From positions 1 through 17,376 of the forward strand of contig JAOXYC010195353.1 of assembly GCA_028565715.1 (NCBI GenBank): DNA of 17,376 nucleotides. Direction: 5' to 3'. The stretch's first letter is position 1, and each line of letters begins with the position of its first letter. Of this stretch, positions 1-12,200 are shown in pieces. The notes under the pieces are model-generated. The model ran no database searches, was not told where the DNA came from, and saw nothing but the letters and a program-made list of their open reading frames with translations. The position numbers and the translations under genes were made by a program. The DNA comes from Phoronis pallida (taxonomy: Eukaryota > Phoronida > Phoronidae).

Positions 1-24
1 AATGCACATACTGTGATTTTTAGG

Positions 25-30
25 TTTATT
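25..30 (-). terminator. AATAAA polyadenylation signal candidate for short TRAPPC9 transcript
   Basis: On the minus strand AATAAA occurs nine bases after the exon-15 TAG. It would give a very short 3' untranslated region. The cleavage site would be near or just left of the window edge, so the downstream GU-rich element cannot be judged. Confidence 0.4.
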
Positions 31-39
31 CAATATACA

Positions 40-212
40 CTATTGACAATCCATGGACATTTTGAATTTCAAAATACCGCAAATTTTAAAGTGTGATACC
101 TTCTTTGTGTCTGTTTCTACTCTTGGTACTGGACTAGTCGGTCTCGTGTCATGTGTGCGTACATTTAAGGTGCGAGGTTTTGGACTCAGTGGAGACGGCA
201 TATTTTCAACCT
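40..212 (-). CDS. TRAPPC9: TRAPPC9 exon 15, predicted terminal exon with early stop (residues 905-961)
   Basis: The acceptor CCTTTTGCAG ends at 213. The exon is proline- and serine-rich ([20 protein letters not shown]), like the linker in vertebrates. It then reads [15 protein letters not shown], which resembles the vertebrate block S-H-x-K-x(4)-L-x-F-K-x-S. A TAG stop follows six residues later at 42-40. Because homology continues to within a few codons of the stop, this is probably exonic sequence rather than intron. An alternative donor, AAG|GTATCA, lies in the codons before VSHFK at about 99. Splicing there would lead to exons beyond the left edge. Confidence 0.75.
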
Positions 213-3200
213 CTGCAAAAGGTATTAAAAACAATATTCATCCACCTCAGTTATTTAACATTTAGCCATTTTCAATACTTTGGATGTGAATTTTAATATT
301 TCCGCCTCTCATTTAAACAAAAATAATACTTTTCAAATCAAAACAAGTGTTTTCAATGGCCTGTTAATCTAGTGAATAACTAAAATATTTGTTGTTGATA
401 AACAAATTTTATTTGCAACATTAGTTTTTACATTTTTTCTGTAAAGGTCCTGAAAATATTCAGTAATGCTTTTATTTATCAACTACTTTCTAAAGTCATT
501 CAGTTAAATTTACCTTCAAGAATGACAGCATCATAAGAGACTACGTCATCTATAGCCGTCACATACAGTGTGAAACATGCAGTTGATCCTGGCTGAATAG
601 GTAACTGAGATTTCACGTTTTCTGTGTTCCATTGGAATATTTGTTTTGAAAGATCTGGAGGAGGAAATTTTAAATCATGAATGTTTTGCTCAAGTACAAT
701 AGGGGTCTGATATTTTGTAAAAAAAAATCTTTCACTGAAAACCTAATCCAGCTAAATCACAATCAACAAATATTTCTTTTAGAAATTAATTACCAAAATC
801 AACGTAATTCGTCAGATCAACTAAATTAATTTCACTCTAATTAACTCTTTGTTTGAAACATTAAAACAGTTGTCAAATGACAGCTTTTTAGCAAGTGCAA
901 CCATTTACTCAGTGGCAACATATTGAGGACTAAGTAAAGTAAGTAGCAAAATATAAGACCCATTGATTGTTTCTTGAAATTCATTTTAAGTTTTTAGAAA
1001 GCCCAGATACTTTACCTTTTGGCATTTTAGAATCTAGAAACACATCTATCTCTTCTACTAGAATATCACTGGTGTTGGTGAGTTGGATCACACACTCATG
1101 ACTGGAAATGAGCAAATGGCATTAAAAGTAAATATGATGGTTTGGCAAAATGCTAGAGTATAAGAAATTCAAACCTAAATAGAATTCTGGCAAAAAGAAT
1201 TACTTAGATCAAGGGTGCCAGAGAATCCCCCGCACAAACTTAGAATCCATCTCACGAACCACTCATAATTGGTTATTCCCCTCTCACGAACCACCAAAGC
1301 TCTGTAGTGTACTGAAGTCCTTTGTTGTCTCTGGTGGTTCGTGAGGGGGAATTTCTTACCGTGAGAGGGACTTAATTGTTTGTGGCATGGAATATTGCGC
1401 TAGTGCGAGAGCTTTGGTGGTTCGTGAGAGGGAATAACCAATTATGAGTGGTTCGTGAAATGGATTCAAAGTTTGTGCGGGGGATTCTCTGGCACCCTTG
1501 TAGATTGTATTGTAGTTGTGGTGTACTGCTAGAATTGTGACTCCTTTGTGCCAGTTGAATTAGTCTTGAATAAATACAGTTGAAATTCTTTCTAAGCAGA
1601 ATGTTAGTAAACTGGAATTATGTTACAAGTTTTTTTCAAGTAATGATTTCATAACAATAAATATGAAACTTGACATCAATCCATTAACTCATCAATAAAG
1701 ATTGCACAATACATTTCACAAAATCAAGTACAAACCTTTGTCCAACATATAAATGCATCATGGCATTTGTTACAGTGTGGTTAAGTGTGCAGTGTAACCT
1801 TGTATCTGACGGAGCCTCCTGGGTAGAGATTTGTATGGTTGGCAGTGCTGGCACTACTTCTATAGTATATTTACTCAGCTTAATGTTAGTCATGTTGCGT
1901 GACCTTATGCCAACGGTTGTCATGGTGTTGGCCAGGTCTCTTAGACGACAGTTGCTAGGCACCCCCAACACAACAGAGTGGTAACCTGGTGATAATGAAA
2001 GAATGACATTTATCATTGCAATAAGTAAACAGAAATTTAAGCATACAACAATTACTCTGTATTTCAATAAAGCACAAAATAGTAAGAGTAGAAATCAGTT
2101 AACGGTTTAATAAAAATTTCAAATGTTTGTGAATTATATTTATCTTGATGACGAAAAAAAAATGAAAGCACACTAATGCATCTACTATTGTGTAGTGGGC
2201 GCATAACAATCTGGAAGATTTTGCAACATGTCATATAAGAAGCAGTTTGCAAATCTGGCATTTCAGTTACCTGTAATGTTCAGTTCGCCAGTTCCTCCAG
2301 GTTTCCCAGTTAAGATGACTTTGTGGGGCCCTGACTCGGGTGGAAGCACAAAGCTTATAGGAATACTTTCAAACTTCAAGTCTTCACTTAGAATACTCTG
2401 AAACATGAACATATGAAACTTTCCATAAGTAATATTTTTCTGGTAAAACAACTAATGAAGTAACAAAACGTACAGCAGAACTAAAGAGATGAGTGCTGTG
2501 ATCCAGTGGATGTAATTGGAAGTAAATCTTGACAGAAAATAGTGAAAAAATCGAATTAATGGCTACTAAAAATTATATTTGGAAATCAAAAGATTTCTTT
2601 TTCAAATTGGAAAAATTTTATTTGAAAAAGAAATCTTTTGATTTCGCAATATAATTTTTAGTAGCCGTTTTATTACATTTTTTCACTATATTTTATATTT
2701 TCCTTTGATGAATAGTTAGATTTGACAGTGATTTAAACTTAAAGATACTTGGTGTTCCTTGGTTATTTTCAAAATAGTTTTTCATAGCATTTTCGTTTCT
2801 ATCCTTCAGCTTGCAGTAAATAACACACCTATTGACAAGACTTACCATATCTGATACTCTCAATTCGGTTGGCATTGGATTGTAAACACGTAGCTCTACA
2901 TTAATCTGGTGTCCTTCAATCCATTTGAATGCTAAAAGGGAATGTAACAAACTTACTTATAGAAAAAAATATATTTTGTCATTCCAATATTCCAATTTTT
3001 AATAAAATTCAAACAAAACTATTAATTAATCATTATTCTCATGTATAAACAAATATAAACAATACATAAAAATATCTCTTTATGGCAAAAAACAAACATT
3101 GTCAAAAATAGAATAAACTTCACTGAAGGGAACAGCAAAACTCTGTTACTCGCATCAATTTTAATATCACTGCAAGTGAAGATTGTTATTCCTCAAATTG

Positions 3201-6200
3201 AGTTGTGAGTGCTGGTAAAAGTAAAATTAGATAGATAATCTTGTCTTTTCACACGTTTACAAAATCATACCCATTTTAGTTTCTGATTTTGGCTTGGTAT
3301 TTGGAGACTGGAAGTTGATTGGAGAGTATATGAACGGGCCATGTGATTTCACACTCTTCACACGTTTATCTTCAACTGGAAGAAGGTGTGCTGGAAGTGG
3401 CTGTGGCTTGAAGCTCCTGAAGAAAATGTGAAGACATTTTACCAGATAGTCTTTTGGAAATAAAACTTGAAGCACCTGACTCTTGAGGACAGGGATGAAA
3501 GTGCACCTTCTTGCAGATAATTATTGTAGATATATTAGTGGTCGGACGATTGCTCGGAAGCTCGAGCAATCAGTCGAGCGGCCTGAATATCTGAGCGCTC
3601 GAGCCGAATTCAACAAGCTTGACTTTCGCCGAGCGCTCGGGAATTCAAGAAAACACGCTCGTGGCGCCAGTTCAAGGTACTGAATAAATAAATACTCTTC
3701 AAAGAAACCATATCTAATTATTTATTAAATTGCGATGTCCGCTTTCGGATACTCGCTTTTGCATGGAATATTCCAGTTGGCCAATCAAAAGTCGAGAAAT
3801 ACCATTAGCCCAGTGTAGTTCCGGTAACGCTTGTGCACCACTTATTCAGTACACAATGGTGACTACAGCTCGGCAAAGATCGAGCACTTGTTCAGAGTTT
3901 TTGACGAGCACTCGAGCAAAAAAAAATCGGCGAATCCAACCACTAGTAAATATGCACATTTAACATTAAAAAACAAGGTATTCAACACGACTTTTTCAAA
4001 AGAAAACAAATTCTGATTAACATCAGTGTCAAGACAGCAAGCAAATCATACTAACCATAATGTTAAATTCAAAATATTTTATGCAAAAGTTTAAAATATA
4101 GAATGATTTTCTATGCATTGTTTCTTTTAACAGATCGGCCATAGTACAAAATAAAACACCACACAACAAATCATGTCTTACCAAACACTTGGAAGTTTTG
4201 TAAGTGCTACTGAGTGGACTATTGTCCCATTGTCCAACGCAATAGGCTCTGGTTTGACTTGGAACTTCTCTGTGTATGTCTCCAATACTTTGCTGATCTC
4301 AGTCTTCTCATATGGTTTGAGATAATAAAACATGGTCTGCAGGAGAAATGTCATATGCCTACAATGGAAATAAATTAATGCATTTCTGTTGTTTTAGATA
4401 TTGTGTCTGTCAAAAAGCTGTTTCCATCCTGCCTTTTAACAAATTACGGTAATTTGGGAAATTGAGGCACGCAAGCAAAAAAAAAAATGTTTGGTTAACA
4501 GATCTAGTTTCAAATATATGTGTCTTGGTCTTTTCAACAGATATTTTTGCTTTATTACTTTAAGCAACAAATTCACACTTTCAAATTTTTTACTTTTTAT
4601 GAAACGAATAGACAAGGGTGCAAAACATTTCAGGCAAAATTGCCCCTTTGGGTTTTAAAGACTCATTTTTTCTTTATTCTTAGAGGGAGGTGCTCGTAGC
4701 TCAGTGGTTAGTGTCCCGGCCTTTTAACAAAAAGGTCATGGGTTCGCGTCCTGGGTTGCATTGCACTGAGTGTTTCCTACTGGGCTAATAGGATAGAATG
4801 GGTATTGGGAGTTCTTAGCACGGCTGCTATATGCTAGAGCAACTATTTCGAGAATACTGTCGCCTGCTGTATGCTCCCCCGTGGAGTTGATGTGGTATTT
4901 GAATGAACAGATCCATAGCCTTGGGTATTGTAAAGCGCTTTGAGTTTCTGAATCAAGAAATGAAAGGGCTATATAAGAACTAGGTATTATTATTATTATT
5001 ATTATTATTAATCTAATGAAAATAAAATTATGAGTTCCTCAAAAAAATTAAATATGCCAGTTTAGTTATACTTTTTTAATGTAAGTGATGGACCAACCTT
5101 ATTGCTAAAGCGGCATTCCCAGTCTTCCTGGCTGAATATACTAGTTCATGTAAGACCCTCAACTGAATAACTGGCCAGCCAGTTCGCCGTGTTGATTGGG
5201 CTGAAACATAAAGCGATTTAAATGAATGAAACCAATGATTGCCAATATACCTTATAGGCAACTATTCACACGCATGTATATTATGCTGGTAAAGAAAATA
5301 TAGCAATTTTTAAATTTTCAAAAATATTTTTATAACTGGTGTTCTTGTTTCATTATTAAAATGAGAAAATCTAACGTAGTCTGAAATTTCTCTTTAACCT
5401 GTGAGGGCACAAGTGAGCCAATTGACACAGTTTCCATCTGTTTTTTCTCATGGAAGGAGATCAGTATAACTGACATTGCAATTATTTTTTTTGAGAATTG
5501 TAAATAAAGTTTTTTCATAATATCATCTTAATAAATAGAGATTATTGCCTGGTGAATTTTATATCAAGCCGGATATCAGTCAGAGGGCAGTGATACCAGC
5601 CCAAGGCTGCAGGCTGGTATCATTGCCTGAGAACTGATCTCCGGCTCGATGTGAAATTTACCAGGTGATAATCTATTTATTACCAAGCTATGGAAATAAA
5701 AAAGTTTGTCACTGAGACAATAATAATCATGTATAGTACACTTTTTGCAAAGCTGTGAATCAAATTTCTTTATGTGGCATTTACATGTACTAATCTGGGA
5801 GCTAAGTGTTTTCATTCAGATAATGGGAATGAGCTTATTGAACAATTTCACACATTTCACTGCTAGATATATCACCTCTTGCAAACTCCCTGGGTTCCAG
5901 GTTTATCCTATATCCATCTAGTGTCTGAATGAGCAGATTATAACACTGGCTCCAGTTAGGTGACGTGTTCTGCTGACTAACACACTGTAACGCAGCTATC
6001 CTCCTGAAGAAGGCTGCCTTCCTGTGAAACCCAATGTTGCTATACAATGTGGACAGAGTACTGTATCGCTGAATCTAAAATGCAAGAGATGGATTGTTGA
6101 AAATGTTCATTTTATACAAGTCAAAAACTTGGCATAAAAATATCAAAATGTATTAGTTCATAAGGAATGGTATGTTGTCTGACACAGAGTAGATTTAGTT

Positions 6201-9200
6201 TGAAAATTTGAAATGCACAAGTCACACAATATTGAAGCCCTTGTTGTTGCATGATTTCTATTCTTTTTTTTCTTATTTTTACAATATCAAGGGTGCCAGA
6301 GAATCCCCCGCACGAACTTTGAATCCATCTCACGAACCACTCATAATTGGTTTTTCCCTCTCACGAACCACCAAAGCTCTTTACTGTACTGAAGTCCTTT
6401 GTTGTCTCTGGTGGTTCATGAGGGGGATTCAAAGTTTGTGCAGGGGGTTCTCTGGCACCCTTGAATATTCTATGCTCTTTACATATTTCATGATAGTAGC
6501 AAATTTTGTTTCAACACAATTTTGTTACATATATCTCCCTGGAGGAATCAAGATCTACCATTTTAATTATAATTTTGTTTCATTTGTTTGTAAAAAAGTC
6601 AGAGAAATATATTTCTAGAGTTTGATTTCATAACTCATACAAACCTTTTCTTCATCAGAAAGCTGAAGATTAATATAAACCACATTCTGTAAGAACTCTG
6701 AAGCAGGTAGGTATTTCTGTTGTACTATCATCACCCGACATGCCTTGATGCTTGCTTCTAACTCAATAATGCCAGCGTAACGATACTGAAATGAACGAGA
6801 GATCTTAAAAAGAAAGATGTATCAAAATACAGAATGAACATTTTTACACTATTTTCATGTTATAGTTTGTTGAGAATAAAAATTTGGTGGAGACGTTCTT
6901 TGAGAGAAAATGGGATAAAAAATAGACTGTATCAAAAAGTCTGTCCTAGGACAGATTTTATTTTGAATTAACCAATTTTCATCAAATTGTTTCAAAAAAC
7001 ATCTCTACAGAAATATAAAAGAAGACATCCTTTTTTAACACAGTACACAGACTAAAACAACTTGTTGACCTGCATACAGCCCAGATTCAAACAATTGAAA
7101 TTGTCTAAACTGTACGGACAGTAAGTTTATCAACATAACAATTGACAAACTACAAAATATTACTCACTTTACTGTACTGTATAATTGCCTCTTTATACTT
7201 GTCAACAATATCATCTGGTGCCAGACAGCTCCTATGGAGGTGGTGAGCCAAGTCTAACCCGTTAGTACCTAGACTGAAACTGTTCACTGCAAGGAGAATG
7301 AAACATTTAGGTTTCAACATGGAATTTAGGAGGCCTCATTGCACAGACAAAGAAAAAACACCAATACTAGGGAAACACTCTAATCCTACCAGCCTCTCAT
7401 ATCTGATTACCCCCAACGAACAGCTAGATTATTACCCTTTCTTACCTCACAAATCTGAAAAACAAACAGCAAAACTAAAATCTGATCCAGTGTATTTGCG
7501 TGATCTCATCATAAAATATCATGAAACACATTGTTCGTTCTCTTATAAGTCTTACGTATACTTTTTGAGTGTCAGATTCCTTTGGTGAGAAAGGGTAATC
7601 TAGAGGCTAGTGAGGATGTCCAGATGAGAGGGGCTGGTAAATTGTATGTGTAGATGATAATTTCATACCTCTGAATTCAATAGCTTTTGAGAACAGTTGT
7701 CTGGTGGCGTTGATTTTTGCAAAATGTGTCTGTTGTACAATCATTCAGTTATAGCAGTGGTATGCACATCTATATTGTGAAACAGGGTTCCCTTCGACAC
7801 ATTAAATGGGGAAATTCATGGGTGTAAATGAAGTTAGCTTGGGAGTAGTGAATGCTTCAGTTTTCAATCGCCAGTGCTATTCAACATACTTAGATTTGTA
7901 CTTCAAATGAACTATACTCTATAATGTCAAGAATTCCAAATCCGGAAAAACATTCTGAAGATCCATTCCATTTAATGGAGATAAAATAAAGATATGCAAC
8001 AAGGGAAATGCATAAACCCCAATGAAATACCAATTCCAAGATTCCTACCATCCCCATAATTAAAATTGTTGGTCACCTGATTTCATCAAGGCAAATTCCC
8101 TTAAAATGTTTGCATGCAACAAATCTATTCTAAAAAATATTTCATGATCAAAATGCATCAAAGTAATTAGATTCTAAAAAAAAAGCAAAATAATAAGAGG
8201 AAAATTTTCACAGCAGGATTTTTCAATTTACCGATATTTGAAAGTAGAATATTGTGCGTGTAACATTATTTGGTACAGTTGAAATTTTCTATTTTTACAA
8301 GGTGAAATTACTGTCTACATTTTTATTTAAAACATTTCAATTTTTTCCAAAAAGTGTAAAATATGATATGTATTTAACCAAGTACCAACGTTTTTGTTTT
8401 TTATTGAATCATATTTGTTCCAAGCTTCTCAAAAAATTCATGAAAAAATTAGCAGACACCACTTTTTAAGTCAACCACCAACTGTGTTTTTGTTGAGTGT
8501 ATTAGATATGTACTACCCTTCTTCATTTCTTTCAACTATCAATCCGACCTTTACAAAGTATGTGTGATGCACTGCATCGACCTTTAAAGAGTGCCCATGC
8601 AAAGATCACTTAGCATTTTCTTGAGTATAATTTGAACCCCAACATCTCAAATGAAGCAAGTAGCAGAATAAATCTAAATATACCATTACCATGTTCTTGA
8701 AGATTTAAGCAGAGGGTAAAATTCAGATCCATGGTATGTCTTACCTTTAGAAATCTGATGGTCTTTGTTATCTACTTGGATTTTAAAACATTTTGAATAC
8801 ATACAGATTCATTGTTCTAGCAATGCTATTTTTAACATTTTTAATAAAATCTCTTTTATTTGTACATCTCATGAAAAAGGCATGAATGAAAATTGCAAAG
8901 AATTTTATAGGAGTTGAAGATTTACATTTAATTAAAAAATACCTACGCTAAACAAATGCGTCCACACCAAGTGCAAGCAATGTTTATGAAATTGGTGAAA
9001 AAAAGGTCGAACGAACAAAACTGTTGATTTCTGAACTAATTCTACCACCAGGAGGAGTTGAGGTAGACATGACAACCCAAAAAGTGACTCAGGTGTCGGT
9101 GCATTGTCAAAAGGTACTGGCCTACCAAGTTTCATTGAAACCTGCCAAGCATATTTCAAAAAAGGTGAACAAGCTATTTATGAACTAATTCTGCCACCAG

Positions 9201-12200
9201 GGGGAGTTATGATCTGAAAAGTGACTGGTGCTGAGGCATTGTCATAAGGTACCTGCGTGCCAAGTTTTATCAAAATCTGTAAAGCGGTTTTAAAAGAAAA
9301 GTGTAAACAAACAATTTCCAAACCAATTCTGCCATCAGGGGGAGTTATGGTAGACGCCACAACTCGAAAAGTGGCTGGTGCCGGCGCATTGTCATAACGT
9401 ATGTGCAGGCCAAGTTTTATCAAAATCTGTCAAGCAGTTTTCAAAGAAAAGTGTGAACAAGCAATTGTCGATTTACGAACTAATTTTGCCACCAGGGGGA
9501 TTTAAGGTAGACGTGACTAACCGAAAAGCAACTCGTGTCGGTGCCAAGTTTCGTCAATTTCGTCAAAATCCGTTGAGCAAAGTTTTCAAGAAAAACTGTG
9601 AACAAGCAGTTGTTGATTTCCAAACTAATTCTGTCACTAGGGGGAGTTAGGGCAGACGTGATGACCCGAAAAGCAACTGGTGCCGGCGCATTGACCTAAG
9701 GAACAGATGTGCCAAGTTTTGTCAAAATCCGTTGAACAGTTTTCAAGAATCAAAATCTGTCAAGGGGTTTTTAAGAAAACGTGCAGACAAGCAATTGTCG
9801 ATTTCCAAACTAATTCAGCCACCAGGGGGAGTTAGGGTAGACGTGACGACCCGGAAAGTGACTGGTGGTGGCACATTGACGTAAGGAACACGTATGCCAA
9901 GTTTCGTCAAAATCCATCAAGCGGTTTCCAAGAAAACGTGCAGACAAGCAATTGTCGATTTCTGAACTAATTCTGCCACCAGGGGGAGTTAGGGTAGACG
10001 TGACGACCCGAAAAGCAACTGGTGCCAGCGGGTTGACTTAAGGAACATACATGCCAAGTTTCGTCAAAATTCGTCAAGCGGTTTTCAAGAAAAAGTGAGG
10101 ACAAGCAATTGTTGACGGACGGACGGACCGACCGACCAACTGACCAATGGACAAGCTGCCTACAATATGCGACCACAAGTGGACGTATAAAAATGACAGT
10201 CTATGAGTTGGAGGAATCTGTTAAATTTATGAGGTGAACTCAAACCAGGCTATGAGCTTATCCACAATTAACTGAGTCATTACATAGTAATCATAAATAC
10301 ATCTTACCTGACTTGAGTTTAGCTTCTTTCATTGCACTACCCGTTTTAACAGAGAATGACAGATTTCTGTTCAATCCAAGCCGTTCTTCCCGCGGATATA
10401 AAACTAGCACTGAGGTTGCACACAATCCTTCCAGGGACCCTGTCATAAATAATTCCAACTTTAAAATGTGCTCAAAGTTCATCATGCGATTCTGAATTGA
10501 AGTTCTTGTTGAAAAATCATAGAACGAATCCAATAAAAGGTTTATTACTTCCCATGAATTTAAGAATCATTTTTTCACATAACATCCCCAATTTGCAAAA
10601 AATATGGAGTTTTGAGTAACCCATTTTGAAAGTTTGACTGGAGTGCATAACGCATTAATGTTATGTTATAATAGTGTTTTTTTGGCACTGAATACAAGGG
10701 TAGTTATGTGATAAAATAGAATTTTTTCAAATCAAAGATCCGAGATATTTAAAAAAAATAAATGAATAAAATTTTCTAACCTGCTAACCATAGCCAGTCA
10801 CTTGCTGATTTGAGACTTTCGTTGGCGGCTTCGTAATGCATGATTGCCTCAGGTATTACACCAGCTTGAAGGCAAAGATCTCCCTGGTGTTTCCGTAACC
10901 GGCCCAAACATTTCTTTTTGAAAGTTCTGTTTTAAATAAAATTACTGAATTACAATTTCAGGATTTGTAATGTTGCAATTCAGTCGTAATTCAATTTTTC
11001 TTATTTAGCTGGAGTAAACACAAATGTTATATAATAATGTTCACTTACTGGGTGAGATTTCTTTTGATGTTCAGACGTTTCAGCCCAGCTACTCTGGGCT
11101 TTTCTCATGAGTCATTGAGAAAACCCCAGAGTAGCGGGGCTGAAACCTCTGAACATCAAAAGAAATCTCACCCAGTAAGTAAACAATTTTATATATCATG
11201 TTCAGGAGAGAATGAACAATCTTTTTCATCGTAAACACAAATGGGTTTAACAATTATAAGTTTTAGTTCATGTTTTGAATTCCAAAGTAGTTTTACGTGC
11301 AAATATCACATCATCTCATGTTATATTAGGTTTTGACACTACTCTAGACTCTAGACTTTTAAATCTTCCATTAAGAAGAACACATGTACCTCGAATTGTT
11401 ATCAGAGTCTGCAGGGTTGAAATCCCTCTTTTCAAATGGGGTCATCAACAATGGTGGTTTCTCCATTTTCTCATGAGTTCTGTCTAGACGTTTGCTCTCA
11501 AGTACCCAGAATAACGATAACCCAAACTCCTCAATCCTCTCCCCCAGGTCTACACAGTCTGTGGCTGAAGGGTAGAACCACACCTGGGTCTTTGCACTTT
11601 CCCGGCTAAGGTTACTCTCAGTCCTCTCACGGTCATCGCCATCATCCGTAACTTGAGATGTTTCACCCCAAGTCCTCACATTTATATCCCCATTCTCAGG
11701 GTTCTTAACTAGCACCACTTTGCCTTCAGTTATGGTATCTAAGTTAGATTCATAACTTGTGCTAATCGGTTTTCCGATTTGTTGCAGGTTGTCTATGGTT
11801 TGCAAATCTACATCCTGTTCTGATTCTGGGGAGTCAGGACTGCTTGCACTATTTGAGTTTTCAGACACAAATGTTCCATCCTCATGAAAACCGAACACAA
11901 CGAGACGGGAATCAAAGAGTGTTGATCGATATTGCCTCTTGAACTCTTCATATCGATTTAACAAATTCCCTAGCTGTGCCTCCTGTGTGCACTTTCCAAC
12001 ACATATTAAACCTAGAACTTTTCTGTGGGCTTGGAACTCTCCCCATTCATTGTTTGATGCGGAGTAGCTTCGTTTGTAGCGTAGTCTTACAGATCTTTGC
12101 TGGTCTTGAATGCGTATGCATTGTACTTTCTGTATGGTATCATAAATTCTACTGAAGTTCTTGGTTCCCAGCTCAGGTTCAATGTGTGATACTAACACCA

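Noticed and set aside
1760-1984. Plus-strand ORF of 74 codons opposite TRAPPC9 exon 12
   Set aside because: Antisense shadow of the exon. The minus frame carries clear TRAPPC9 homology.
3730-4016. Two overlapping plus-strand ORFs of 77 and 61 codons
   Set aside because: Inside and beyond the possible hAT fragment. No transposase motifs visible.
4684-4760. A functional tRNA gene
   Set aside because: Pol III boxes are present but the acceptor stem does not pair and the sequence continues as a SINE body with an ATT tail.
6208-6618. Plus-strand ORF of 136 codons
   Set aside because: It runs through MITE copy B and AT-rich intron. No family resemblance, and the frame owes its length to the inserted repeat.
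7298-7588. Plus-strand ORF of 96 codons
   Set aside because: It lies in intron 3 over an imperfect inverted repeat. No recognisable motif.
9178-9650. ORFs on both strands (81 and 90 codons)
   Set aside because: They follow the minisatellite unit and recur with its period. Repeat-driven, not a gene.
8990-10120. CRISPR-like array
   Set aside because: Units of about 155 bp with no unique spacers of constant size, inside a eukaryotic intron. It is a minisatellite.
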